Assembly: GCF_014653695.1 (NCBI RefSeq)
Contig: NZ_BNAR01000002.1
Location: 558,001 to 622,000, forward strand
Length of the DNA stretch: 64,000 bases
Source of the DNA: Lentzea cavernae
GTDB taxonomy: Bacteria; Actinomycetota; Actinomycetes; Mycobacteriales; Pseudonocardiaceae
Direction: 5' to 3'
Under the pieces are notes generated by a model, which saw only the letters and a program-made list of their open reading frames with translations, ran no database searches and was not told the DNA's origin. Numbering within the stretch: position 1 is the first letter of the stretch; the number at the start of each line of letters is the position of its first letter. Positions 14,442 to 22,987 of this stretch are shown one piece after another. Position numbers and translations under genes: made by a program.

Positions 14442-17198
14442 TTCCTGCACCAGTTCCACGGCCGCTCTCGCCGGGTCGTCGCCGAACCGGCTGCCGAACG
14501 CGTCGTGCACGCGCCACCCCGCGTGGGTGAGCGCACGCCAGCGGTCGAGGTGCGCCCGCACTCCTGAGGGGTGCGGGCGCGTCTCGACCGCGACGGCGTC
14601 CTCCTTCTCCCCCACCACGAGGTCGATCCGCCACCGCCCCACCGGATACCCGGTGCGCACGGTGAGACCGGCGGTGCGCAGTTCCTGAGCGAGGTTCGCG
14701 GTCCAGGCGTCCCCGGGGTCGGCGCCGGCGGTCTCGGTCGGCGCGACGTCGGCGTGGCGCAGGTACTCGCCGATCAGGCCGGGCGGTTCGGGCGCCGACG
14801 TGATGACGTGCACCTGCCTGCGCGCGCGGGTGGTCAGCACGGCGAGCAGGTTGCGGTCGTTCACGAACCGCCACCCGCCCGGTCTGGCGTCGGCGGCGAG
14901 GCTGATCACGACCTCGTCGAACTCGCCGCCCTGCACGCCGTGCACGGTGCCCACGCGCACGCCGCCGGTGGTGATCTCGGTCAGCGTCAGTTCGCTGAGC
15001 AGCGCCTCCTCCACCGCGTCGGCCTGCGCGCGGAACGGTGTCACGACACCGATCGAGCGCACGCCCGCGGCGACCCGCTTGCGCACGTGGGCGAGCACGG
15101 CGTCGATCTCGGCCTGGTTGACGCCCTTCGCGGTGCGGACCCCGTCGACGCGTTCGGTGTCGATGCAGTCGACGTCCGCGATCGACGGGTGCGTGGTCAG
15201 CAGCGCGATCTTGCCGTCGTAGAACCTCTCCGCGGCGAACCCGATCAGGTGCGGCGCGCAGCGGTGGTGCTCGTCGAGCCAGTGCACACCAGCCGTCGCC
15301 GCGCCCGCGTCGAACAGGCTCACCTTCGGCACGTCCAGCCGGTCGCGCAGGTCCTGGGTGCCCTCGGCGCCGACCGCCGCCCGCACGGCCTCGTCGCTCA
15401 CGAACGACACGTGCCGCAGCTGCCGGGGGTCTCCACCGATCACCGCCGATCGTCCGCGCAGCAACGCGGGCGCGGCCAGCGGCTGATCGACGTGGCTCGC
15501 CTCGTCGATGATCACGAGGTCGAACATGCCCGGCACCGGCGGCAGGATGTCCTCGACGTCGGACAGCGTGCCGACCCACAACGGCAGTGCCGCCACCAGG
15601 TCCGCGCTGTCGACCTCGGCCAGCCCGCGCCGCCGCGCCGCCCGTCCGGAGCGCAACGCCCTCGCGAGCGCCGCCACCGCCCGGCGCGCTCCCGCTCCCC
15701 TGCGGCTGACCGAGTACTCCTTGAGCCACGCGGCCGTCGCCTCGCGGCTCGCGACGTCCTGCTCGGTCAGCAACGGCCGCAGCTCACCGAACGTGGTGCC
15801 GCCGCTCGTGCCGATCCGCACGGAGGCCGCCGTCTGCCCGGCCGCCTCCACGGCGGCGGCGAGGTCCTCCACCGAGGCGTCGTGGGCGCCGGTGAGGCGG
15901 TGGGCCTTCTTCAGCGCCCAGGAGGTCCGCAGTCCACTGAGGAATCCGGTTCGCGGCTTGAGGAGTCCGCGCAGTGCGTCGAAGTCCGCGCCCGCCTCGA
16001 ACGCTTTCGGTGCCACGGCACGGTGTGCGGGCATCAACGCCTGGTGCTTCTTGGCTTCGGCGGCCAGCTCTTCATCGGAGAGCGCGCCACCGGCCGTGCG
16101 TTCGACGCGGTGCACGGCCGCCTCGGCCGCACGCCGGACCCGGTCGAGCTCGTCCAGCCGGCCGGAACTGCTCGTCGCGGTCAGCCCGTCGCTCAGCTCC
16201 CGCGCCATCTCCTGCCGCAGCTCGGAGTCACCGAACAGCACCGGCACCGGTCCGCCGGCTCTGCGCAGCGCGTCACCGAGCACGTCGGCCGCGTTGCGGG
16301 TGCGGCTGGCGAGCAGGACGGACTTCCCCGCCGCCACGGCGTCCAGGGCGAGCGCCGCGAGGGTGTGGGTCTTGCCCGAGCCGGGAGGCCCGCCCACGAC
16401 CGTGACGCGCGCACGGCGGGCTTGCTCGACCGCACGCATCTGGCTGTGGCTCAACGGCAACGCCGACCTGATCGGCTCGTCGTGGCGGCCCGTTCCACCG
16501 GCGTCCCCGTACAGCGCCGCGAAGGCCGTGGCGTCGATGCCCTTCTTGACCGACCAGTCGAACAGGGCAGTGCCCTGCTCCGTCTTCACCACGGGCTCGC
16601 CCGCGTGCAGCCCGGCGCCCATCGACACGACGAGCTCGTCGCCGGAGATGAGCGTCTTCGGGTCGGCGTGCACGATCGGCACGTCCTCGAACCCGGCCGC
16701 CCGGAGCGTCTCGGTGATCCACTCCTCGGTCGGGGCGAGCGCGGCCTCCCGCTCCGCGCTCGTCGCCCAGTCGTCGACCAGCGGGAACACCCCGGCGTCA
16801 CCGGCGACGTGGTAGGCGTAGTCGAGATCGCCGCCGTGGTGCAGGCGGACGGGCCGGGACACCAGCGGCAGGCAGACCCGGCGCCGCTGCCCGCCGATCT
16901 GCGCGGGCCCGGCGAGGAACGCCCAGCCCAGCCGCAGCACCCTGTCCTCCTGGTGCAGCGCGTCGTACGCGGCGAGGTGCTCGACCTCGGCACGGACCTG
17001 CCAGGGTGCCTTCCACGGCACCGGCGTCCACTGCGGACCCTCCTGCACGAGCGTGATCGCGCGCCACGACGGTTCGTGGTCGCCCTGCCACAGCAGCCCG
17101 GCCGCCTTGGTGAGGTCGAGCTGGAGCTTCTGCGGCTGCTCGGCGGCACTCAACCGGGCCAGGGTGCGCAACACGGCCGAAACGTTCACGCGGGACAT
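14406..17198 (-). CDS. SF1 (UPF1/DNA2-like) helicase with C-terminal PD-(D/E)XK/Vsr-like nuclease domain
   Basis: The protein has 930 residues from ATG 17198. Residues 1-~250 form an uncharacterised N-terminal domain. A superfamily 1 helicase follows: Walker A GGPPGSGKTH near 270, a long helical insertion (~330-530), Walker B IIDEASH near 562, GDPRQLRHV (motif III), DEHHRCAPHL, VVTPFRAQA, VHGVQGGEFDEV and a C-terminal LLAVLTTRARRQVHV. The last ~90 residues (YPVGRWRIDLVV, VAVETRPHPS, ALTHAGWRVH) look like a small Vsr/DUF559-type nuclease. This order recalls single-gene helicase-Vsr anti-phage proteins (Hhe type), but the protein is much shorter than those and DUF4011 was not recognised. DNA repair or nucleic-acid turnover are alternatives. 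Confidence 0.82.
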   Translation of the reverse strand: MSRVNVSAVLRTLARLSAAEQPQKLQLDLTKAAGLLWQGDHEPSWRAITLVQEGPQWTPVPWKAPWQVRAEVEHLAAYDALHQEDRVLRLGWAFLAGPAQIGGQRRRVCLPLVSRPVRLHHGGDLDYAYHVAGDAGVFPLVDDWATSAEREAALAPTEEWITETLRAAGFEDVPIVHADPKTLISGDELVVSMGAGLHAGEPVVKTEQGTALFDWSVKKGIDATAFAALYGDAGGTGRHDEPIRSALPLSHSQMRAVEQARRARVTVVGGPPGSGKTHTLAALALDAVAAGKSVLLASRTRNAADVLGDALRRAGGPVPVLFGDSELRQEMARELSDGLTATSSSGRLDELDRVRRAAEAAVHRVERTAGGALSDEELAAEAKKHQALMPAHRAVAPKAFEAGADFDALRGLLKPRTGFLSGLRTSWALKKAHRLTGAHDASVEDLAAAVEAAGQTAASVRIGTSGGTTFGELRPLLTEQDVASREATAAWLKEYSVSRRGAGARRAVAALARALRSGRAARRRGLAEVDSADLVAALPLWVGTLSDVEDILPPVPGMFDLVIIDEASHVDQPLAAPALLRGRSAVIGGDPRQLRHVSFVSDEAVRAAVGAEGTQDLRDRLDVPKVSLFDAGAATAGVHWLDEHHRCAPHLIGFAAERFYDGKIALLTTHPSIADVDCIDTERVDGVRTAKGVNQAEIDAVLAHVRKRVAAGVRSIGVVTPFRAQADAVEEALLSELTLTEITTGGVRVGTVHGVQGGEFDEVVISLAADARPGGWRFVNDRNLLAVLTTRARRQVHVITSAPEPPGLIGEYLRHADVAPTETAGADPGDAWTANLAQELRTAGLTVRTGYPVGRWRIDLVVGEKEDAVAVETRPHPSGVRAHLDRWRALTHAGWRVHDAFGSRFGDDPARAAVELVQELPAAGLEERLG

Positions 17199-17229
17199 CG
17201 TGCCATTCGAGACGGTAGCTTCGTGCGTC

Positions 17230-18063
17230 GTGGAAGATCTCCCCGCCGGACTGCCCGAGCACGACCTGCGCACCGGACTCGCCCGGTACGGCATCACCGG
17301 GCCACCGGTCTACGCCCCCGTCGGCTTCGGCGACTACCACTGGACCGTCTACGACCGGTGGTTCACCTCGGTCACCGACCTCACCACCAGGCCGCTGGCG
17401 GGTCAGCGGCGGGCGATGGAGACGGCCGCGGCCCTGGGCGAGCACCTGCCGTTCGTCGTCGCGCCGGTGCGATCGGACGACGGCGACGTCGTGGTCCTGC
17501 TCAACGACCGGTACGCCTTGAGCGTTTTCCCTTACGTGATGGGGAAGTCCGGTTCCTTCGGTGATCCGGTCCACCCCGGGGTGAGCGAGTTGCTGGCCGC
17601 GCTGCACGCCTGCGAACCGCCGGCGGACTGCCCGGTCGCGCCGGTCGACGTGCCGGGCAGGGCCGCGCTGACGGCGTTGCTCGACGAGCCCGGCGAGTGG
17701 TTCTCCGCCCAGGCACGCGAGATCTTCGTCGCCCGCACCGATCTCGTCCGCGCCCGGCTGACCGAGCTGGACCGGCTCGCTGAGCAACTCCCCGGCGAAC
17801 GGGTGGTCACGCACGGAGAACCCCACGCGGGCAACGTGATCAACACACCGGCGGGGTTGTGCCTGGTCGACTGGGAGACGGTCGCGCTGGCGCCACCGGA
17901 GCGCGACCTCTGGCTGGCCGGCGGCGACAGCGCCTTCTACTCGCTGCGCTGGGCCGTCAACGACGTCGCGGACTTCAGCGAGAAGCTCCGCGCCCCGCAC
18001 GAACAGTCGCGGGACGCGGAGCTCACGATGCACTACTTCGTGGAAACGCTCGAAAACCTCTAG
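17230..18063 (+). CDS. Aminoglycoside phosphotransferase (APH)-fold kinase
   Basis: The protein has 277 residues from GTG 17230, only 31 bp from the divergent helicase start. It shows the APH catalytic loop VTHGEPHAGNVI near residue 195, where the usual HGD reads HGE, and the metal-binding LVDWETVALAP near 215. The N-terminal lobe lacks a clear glycine-rich loop, normal for this family. Substrates in the family range from aminoglycosides to sugars, homoserine and small metabolites, so resistance should not be assumed. The stop codon TAG overlaps that of the convergent subtilase within CTAG. The short divergent gap suggests co-regulation with the helicase, but no function link is known. Confidence 0.85.
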   Translation: MEDLPAGLPEHDLRTGLARYGITGPPVYAPVGFGDYHWTVYDRWFTSVTDLTTRPLAGQRRAMETAAALGEHLPFVVAPVRSDDGDVVVLLNDRYALSVFPYVMGKSGSFGDPVHPGVSELLAALHACEPPADCPVAPVDVPGRAALTALLDEPGEWFSAQAREIFVARTDLVRARLTELDRLAEQLPGERVVTHGEPHAGNVINTPAGLCLVDWETVALAPPERDLWLAGGDSAFYSLRWAVNDVADFSEKLRAPHEQSRDAELTMHYFVETLENL

Positions 18064-19877
18064 ACCGTCAAGGTCCAGGTGTCGATGGTGCCGACGTCGG
18101 CGGTCGCCGCGTCACGGACCCGGAGCGTCCAGGTGCCGTTGCGGGTCTCCGACGACAGGTTGACCGTGTAGGTCTGGTCGATGTTGTCGGCGCTGCCACC
18201 CGTGCGGTTGTGCAGGTTGTAGACCGAACCGTCCGGCGCGACCAGGTCGACGACGAGGTCACCCTTGTAGGTGTGCTTGATGTGCACCTCGACCTGGCTG
18301 CTCGCCGACGCGGTGCCGGCACAGCCGCTGAACGTCACGGTCGACGTCACGGTCGCGTTGTCGCGGATCGCGACGTCCGTGCCGTTGGTCTGCGGGGCGC
18401 AGGTGGCCGAGCCGACCGTCCAGGTGAACGACGTGCTGCCCGAACCGCCCGCGGACGCGGTGGCCGTCACGATCACGTTGTAGGTGCCGGGAACCGTGGC
18501 CGTGCCGGTGACGAGACCGTTCGAGGAACCGATGGAGAGCCCGGTCGGCAGACCGGTCGCGGACCACGTGTACGGCGAGGTGCCACCGGACGCGGACAGC
18601 TGCAGGTTCACCGCGCCGTTGAGCGCGGTGCTCTGGTTGCCCGGGTTGGTCACCGAAACGCCGGGAACGCCGCCGGTGTTGGTGCGCAGCAACAGGTTCG
18701 CGGAACCAGAACCGGGGTTCGTGACCTTGCCCGGGGTGGCCTGCGCGAGGATCGCCGCGTGGACCTCGGCCGGGGTCTTGGCCGGGTTGTCCGCGAGGTA
18801 CAGCGCCGCCGCGCCCGCGACGTGCGGGGACGCCATCGACGTGCCGCTCATCGTGGCCGTGCCGGTGTTGTTGCTGTACGAGGCGGAGACGATGTCCTGG
18901 CCGGGTGCGAACAGGTCGCTGCACGTGCCGTAGGACGAGAACGACGCGCGGGCGTCGGTGCGGGCCGACGCCATGACGTTGATCGTCTCGGTGACGCGCT
19001 GCGGCGAGTACTTGCAGCTGTCGTCGTTGAAGTTGCCCGACGCCACGACGTAGGTGACGCCGCCGCGGATCGAGGCGCGCACGGCGTCGTCGAGCACGCG
19101 GCTCGGCTCGTTCGCCGTGCCGGTGTAGAGGCTCATGTTCGCGATGGCCGGCAGGACGGCGTTCGCGGTGACCCAGTCGACGCCCGCCGCCTCGGTCGCG
19201 ACGGAACCGCCACCGGCGCAGTTGAGCACGCGGACGGCCTTGAGCTTGACGTTCTTCGCCACGCCGTAGGTGGCGCCGCCGACGGTGCCGGACACGTGTG
19301 TGCCGTGGCCCTGGCAGTCCTTGCCGTTGCGGCCGTCGGTGAACGCGTCGAAGCCGAACGACGCGCGGCCGCCGAAGTCGGCGTGGTCGTAGTTGATGCC
19401 GGTGTCGATCACGTACGCCGTCACGTTCGCCGCGCCCGTGCTGTAGCTGTACTTGCTGTCCAGCGGCAGGCTCGCCTGGTCGACGCGGTCGAGACCCCAC
19501 GACGGCGGGTTGAGCTGGTCGGTCAGGACCTGCACGGTCCGGTCCTGCTCCACGTAGGCCACGGCCGGGTCGGCGGCGAGGCGCTTGGCCTGCTGCTTCG
19601 ACAGCGTGGCCGAGAAGCCCTTGAACGCGGCCCTGTAGGTGAAGCCGATCTTCGCGCCGTAGCGGGACGCCAGGCCGTCAGCGCGGCCGCTGACCTCCGA
19701 GCGCGCGATGCCGTTGTCCCTCAGGACGACGATGTAGTTGTCGGGAACCGCGTTGGGCGCGCTTTCCGCGACGATCGGACCCTCGGGCTGTGCGGCCACG
19801 GCCTGGGGGAGCGCGAGCACGGTTCCGGCGACGGCGACTGCCGCCGCCCCGAGCGTGCGCAGGGTGCCTTGTCTCAT
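18060..19877 (-). CDS. Secreted S8 subtilisin-like serine protease with P/Homo B domain
   Basis: The protein has 605 residues from ATG 19877; GAGGAG lies 5 bases upstream (the adjacent GTG 19880 is too close). Order: signal peptide (~1-30), inhibitor I9 propeptide (~45-115, NYIVVLRDN to AYVEQDRTV), catalytic domain with D158 (VIDTG), H191 (GHGTHVSGT) and S347 (SGTSMASPH), a putative Ig-like domain (~385-470), and a C-terminal proprotein-convertase P-domain (~475-605, VEVHIKHTYKGDLVVDL). Cysteines in the catalytic part fit the proteinase K branch. It should be autoprocessed and act extracellularly. A large inverted repeat at 19900-19958 precedes the ribosome-binding site. Confidence 0.94.
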   Translation of the reverse strand: MRQGTLRTLGAAAVAVAGTVLALPQAVAAQPEGPIVAESAPNAVPDNYIVVLRDNGIARSEVSGRADGLASRYGAKIGFTYRAAFKGFSATLSKQQAKRLAADPAVAYVEQDRTVQVLTDQLNPPSWGLDRVDQASLPLDSKYSYSTGAANVTAYVIDTGINYDHADFGGRASFGFDAFTDGRNGKDCQGHGTHVSGTVGGATYGVAKNVKLKAVRVLNCAGGGSVATEAAGVDWVTANAVLPAIANMSLYTGTANEPSRVLDDAVRASIRGGVTYVVASGNFNDDSCKYSPQRVTETINVMASARTDARASFSSYGTCSDLFAPGQDIVSASYSNNTGTATMSGTSMASPHVAGAAALYLADNPAKTPAEVHAAILAQATPGKVTNPGSGSANLLLRTNTGGVPGVSVTNPGNQSTALNGAVNLQLSASGGTSPYTWSATGLPTGLSIGSSNGLVTGTATVPGTYNVIVTATASAGGSGSTSFTWTVGSATCAPQTNGTDVAIRDNATVTSTVTFSGCAGTASASSQVEVHIKHTYKGDLVVDLVAPDGSVYNLHNRTGGSADNIDQTYTVNLSSETRNGTWTLRVRDAATADVGTIDTWTLTV

Positions 19878-19899
19878 CACTGCTCCTCATTCGCAGGGA

Positions 19900-19958
19900 A
19901 ACCGCGTGCGACCACGGGCCGGCCCTCGACGGCCCACGAGATGTGGTCACACGCGGTT
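19900..19958 (-). promoter_or_regulatory. Inverted repeat in the subtilase leader
   Basis: Positions 19900-19915 and 19943-19958 are inverted repeats of 16 bp with one mismatch, enclosing a G+C-rich 27-nt segment that can fold further. The repeat begins about 22 bp upstream of the protease ATG. It could be a leader hairpin of the mRNA or a wide operator; the sequence does not decide. Confidence 0.45.
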
Positions 19959-20063
19959 GCGAAACAGCGTTAGTCCGTTATCGGACGTGATGAGTCTTTA
20001 GTTGCGACAACAGGTAGGACAAGCGACTTTCGTACGGAGTTGGCATCGTCCAGAAACGACGGC

Positions 20064-20093
20064 GGCGCTGTCCCTCCGGGGAGGGACAGCGCC
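20064..20093 (-). terminator. Hairpin terminator of the sigma factor gene
   Basis: GGCGCTGTCCCT (20064-20075) pairs perfectly with AGGGACAGCGCC (20082-20093) around a 6-nt loop, 15 bp downstream of the sigma stop codon. It is the only strong hairpin in this gap. Confidence 0.8.
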
Positions 20094-20107
20094 GATCGGA
20101 AACCTCG

Positions 20108-21046
20108 TCAGCCGGCGAGCGCGAAGAGGTCGTCGCGGTCGCCCGACTGCTTGAGCTGGGCGAGCGACTGCTTCTCGAGCTGGCGGATCCGCTCGCGCGT
20201 CAGGCCGAGCTCCTCCGCGACCTCCTGGAGGGTGCGGGTGCGCCCGTCCTCCAGTCCGTAGCGCAGGCGCATGATCCGGCCCTGCCGTTCGGGCAGGATG
20301 TCCAGGAGCGAGCGCACGCCCTCGGTGAACTCCTGCTGCTCCAGGAGATCCGGCGCGGACACGCCGTCGGTGTCCTGGATCAGGTCGCCCAGCACCGAGT
20401 CGCCCTCGTCGCCGACCGGCGTCTCCAGCGACACGCACGTGCGGGCCGCGTCGCGCAGGTCCTGCACGCGCTGCGGCGAACACTTGGCCTCGGCGGCGAT
20501 CTCCTCGACCGTCGCGTCCCGGCCGAGCGCCGAGGAGAGCTTCTGGCCGATCTTCTTGAGCTTGTTGACCTCTTCGACCACGTGCACGGGCAGGCGCACG
20601 GTGCGGGTCTGCTCGGCCAGGCCGCGTTCGATCGCCTGGCGGATCCACCACATCGCGTAGGTGGAGAACTTGTACCCCTTGGCGTAGTCGAACTTCTCGA
20701 CCGCGCGGATCAGGCCGAGGTTGCCCTCCTGGACCACGTCGCCGAAGGGCAGGCCGCGGAAGGAGTGCTTCTTCGCGACCGACACGACCAGGCGCAGGTT
20801 CGCGCGGATCATGTGGTCCTTGGCGCGCTCGCCCTGGGCGACGACGCGGCGCAACAGGCGCGCGTCCCGCGTCGTGTCACCGCTCTGGAGCAGGTGCGCG
20901 GCGTAGACACCGGCCTCGATGCGCCGGGACAGGTCGACCTCCTCGGACGCGGTGAGCAGCGGCGTGCGCCCGACGTCGCGCAGGTACTGGCCGACCGAGT
21001 CCGCGTCCTGCGTTCCGGACGCGCGGTTCTTCAGATCTGCAGGCAT
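20108..21046 (-). CDS. RNA polymerase sigma factor, sigma-70 group 2 (HrdB/SigB-like)
   Basis: The protein has 312 residues from ATG 21046 with AAGGGGGA 6 bases upstream. Region 1.2 (~18-50, DSVGQYLRDVGRTPLLTASEE), region 2 (~78-148, with DVVQEGNLGLIRAVEKFDY and FSTYAMWWIRQAI), region 3 (~155-230) and region 4 (~245-300, TLQEVAEELGLTRERIRQLE) are all present. It lacks the long acidic N-terminal extension of the principal actinobacterial HrdB/SigA, so it is a non-essential group 2 factor (HrdA/C/D or mycobacterial SigB type) rather than the housekeeping one. It would direct polymerase to near-consensus promoters under stress or stationary conditions. No anti-sigma gene is adjacent, though an HATPase protein lies at 22507. 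Confidence 0.92.
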   Translation of the reverse strand: MPADLKNRASGTQDADSVGQYLRDVGRTPLLTASEEVDLSRRIEAGVYAAHLLQSGDTTRDARLLRRVVAQGERAKDHMIRANLRLVVSVAKKHSFRGLPFGDVVQEGNLGLIRAVEKFDYAKGYKFSTYAMWWIRQAIERGLAEQTRTVRLPVHVVEEVNKLKKIGQKLSSALGRDATVEEIAAEAKCSPQRVQDLRDAARTCVSLETPVGDEGDSVLGDLIQDTDGVSAPDLLEQQEFTEGVRSLLDILPERQGRIMRLRYGLEDGRTRTLQEVAEELGLTRERIRQLEKQSLAQLKQSGDRDDLFALAG

Positions 21047-21124
21047 GACAAATCCCCCTTGTCCGTTGGCAGGAGTGGCAACCGGAAGTGGCTGCACTGG
21101 TGTGTAACGGTTCAGAGGCCCTGG

Positions 21125-22420
21125 TCATTCCGCGGTTTCGGCTGTGACCTCGCCCTCATCCTTCTGCTCACGCCGCAGCCGCACCTGGGTGATGGCGTGG
21201 TGCTCGACCTCCAGCACCTCGATCTTCCAGCCGGAGACCTCCACCACGTCCCCCGGTTCCTCCGGAATGCGGCCGAGGATCAGCAGCACCAGTCCCGCGA
21301 CCGTCGCGTACTGGCCCGCCGGCGGGTCTCGCAGCTCGACGCCGATGTCCACCAGGTCGTGGACCGGGAACGTGCCGAGCAACTCGATCGACCCGTCCGC
21401 CTCCGCGCGCACCGCGACCACGTCGGAGTCGGTCTCGTCGTAGATCTCACCGACGATCTCCTCCAGCAGGTCCTCCAGCGTCACGATCCCGTCGACGGCA
21501 CCGTGCTCGTCCACGACCAGGGCCATCTGCTCGTGCTCGGCCTTCATGCGCCGCAACGCGTCGGTCACGCGCACCGAGTCCGGCAGCACCATCGGCGCGC
21601 GTGCCACGTCGGCTACGGCCACCGCGTCGTCGAGCAGGTCGCGCAGGTGCACCACGCCGACCACGTCGTCCAGGTGACCGTCCTTGGTCACCGGAGCCCT
21701 GGAATGTCCTGACCTCGCCAGGATTTCCCGTGCGGTGGCGGTGTCCAAACCTGATTCGAGGATCGTCACCTGCCGGCGCGGCACCAGGACCTCGCGCAGC
21801 CGCCTTTCGTGGATCTCCAACGCGCCGGTCATGATCGTGCGCTGTTCCTGGTTGAGATGCTGTTGCACCTCAACGAGATCCCGCAGTTCCTCCGCCGACA
21901 TCTGCTCGTCGTCGGCGTTCGGGTCCCCGCCGAGCACCCGCACCACGAGGTCGGTCGACTTGCTGAGCAGCCACACCGCGGGGCGGGAGATCGTCGACAG
22001 CAGGTCGAGCGTGCGCGCGACGATCTTCGCCCAGCGCACCGCGTACTGCATCGCGAGGCGCTTGGGCGCCAGTTCGCCGAAGACCAGCGTCACGAAGGTC
22101 AGGACCACGGTGACGAGTGCGATCGCGACGCCGTTCGCGGCACCTCCGAGGAAGCTCAGCAACGGCACGATCGGTTCCGCGAGAGAGACCGCGGCCGTGG
22201 CCGAGGCGAGGAACCCGGACAGCGTGATGCCGATCTGGATCGTCGCGAAGTACCTGTTGGGATCACGTGCCAGCCGGACCAGCCGGCGGTGCCCTTCTCG
22301 TTCGAGCGAGCGCAGTTGCCCCTCTCGTAGCGACACGAACGCCATCTCACTGCCCGCGAAAGCCGCGTTGAGCAAAACCAGTACCGCGACCAGCGCGAGG
22401 TTGAAGCCATAACCGTCCAC
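21125..22420 (-). CDS. CNNM/CorC-family (hemolysin C-like) membrane protein with CBS domains
   Basis: The protein has 431 residues from GTG 22420. Domains in order: DUF21/CNNM transmembrane domain (~1-175, including NAAFAGSEMAFVSL and FVTLVFGELAPKRLA), a CBS pair (~195-320, with VDEHGAVDGIVTLEDLLEEIVGEI), and the CorC_HlyC C-terminal domain (~340-420). Family members take part in Mg2+ or Co2+ homeostasis; the old hemolysin name is misleading. It lies 78 bp upstream of the sigma gene on the same strand, so the two may be co-transcribed. No strong ribosome-binding site was seen at the GTG. The remainder of the frame upstream runs into the divergent gene region and was not accepted. Confidence 0.92.
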   Translation of the reverse strand: MDGYGFNLALVAVLVLLNAAFAGSEMAFVSLREGQLRSLEREGHRRLVRLARDPNRYFATIQIGITLSGFLASATAAVSLAEPIVPLLSFLGGAANGVAIALVTVVLTFVTLVFGELAPKRLAMQYAVRWAKIVARTLDLLSTISRPAVWLLSKSTDLVVRVLGGDPNADDEQMSAEELRDLVEVQQHLNQEQRTIMTGALEIHERRLREVLVPRRQVTILESGLDTATAREILARSGHSRAPVTKDGHLDDVVGVVHLRDLLDDAVAVADVARAPMVLPDSVRVTDALRRMKAEHEQMALVVDEHGAVDGIVTLEDLLEEIVGEIYDETDSDVVAVRAEADGSIELLGTFPVHDLVDIGVELRDPPAGQYATVAGLVLLILGRIPEEPGDVVEVSGWKIEVLEVEHHAITQVRLRREQKDEGEVTAETAE

Positions 22421-22506
22421 ACGTTTGGGGTAGCACGCACGGTGGTATTTCGCACCCTGACGGCCGTCTTGAGCAGCCAGGAGGGCTTCAGCCGAACTGA
22501 GGTGGG

Positions 22507-22908
22507 ATGGAGATGGACACCCCTGAGGTGCTGAGCGCCTCCGCGAGGACCTTGCACACCCTGCCGGAGGGCACACCGGACCTCGGCGCGATGCGCGCGT
22601 GGGTCGGGACCCTGTTGAGGGACCTGTCCGAGGACGTCAGGCTCGACGTCCTCCTCGTGTGCACGGAACTCGCCAGCAACGCCTATGAGCACGCTGAAGG
22701 ACCACGCGCGGTGCGGGTCCAACGACACACGGACTTCGTCCGGGTGGAGGTCGATGACCACACACCGGCCGAACTGCCACAACTGGGACGGTCACGGCTC
22801 GGTGACTCGCGGGGCCGCGGGCTGTTGCTGATCTCACAGCTCGCACGGTGCTGGGGCACACGCGAGTTCACCGGTGGGAAGACCATCTGGGCCGAGGTGG
22901 ACGCATAG
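22507..22908 (+). CDS. HATPase_c_2 serine kinase-like (anti-sigma RsbW-type) regulator
   Basis: The protein has 133 residues. It is a lone GHKL ATPase of the RsbW/SpoIIAB type abundant in Streptomyces: N-box VCTELASNAYEHA near residue 55, then VEVDDHTP (G1) and GDSRGRGLLLISQLA (G2). Relatives bind and inhibit sigma factors or phosphorylate STAS antagonists; many are orphans with unknown partners. The group 2 sigma gene lies 1.5 kb away on the other strand, a suggestive but unproven partner. Starts at 22507 and 22513 are both possible because the GAGGTGGG and GATGGAG stretches overlap them. It diverges from the CNNM gene across 86 bp. Confidence 0.85.
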   Translation: MEMDTPEVLSASARTLHTLPEGTPDLGAMRAWVGTLLRDLSEDVRLDVLLVCTELASNAYEHAEGPRAVRVQRHTDFVRVEVDDHTPAELPQLGRSRLGDSRGRGLLLISQLARCWGTREFTGGKTIWAEVDA

Positions 22909-22987
22909 GTCTTCTGGGCGTTTCGCACAGAAGACTCGTGACACCGCACGGATGGGTCTTGCGGCGGGATTCTCCGATTCTCGAAGC

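Noticed and set aside
17230..18063. Aminoglycoside resistance gene
   Set aside because: The APH fold is used for many substrates; the catalytic loop reads HGE not HGD and there is no resistance context.
19900..19958. Inverted repeat as terminal repeats of a small mobile element
   Set aside because: The arms are only 27 bp apart, no target duplication flanks them, and the position just before a ribosome-binding site fits a leader structure better.
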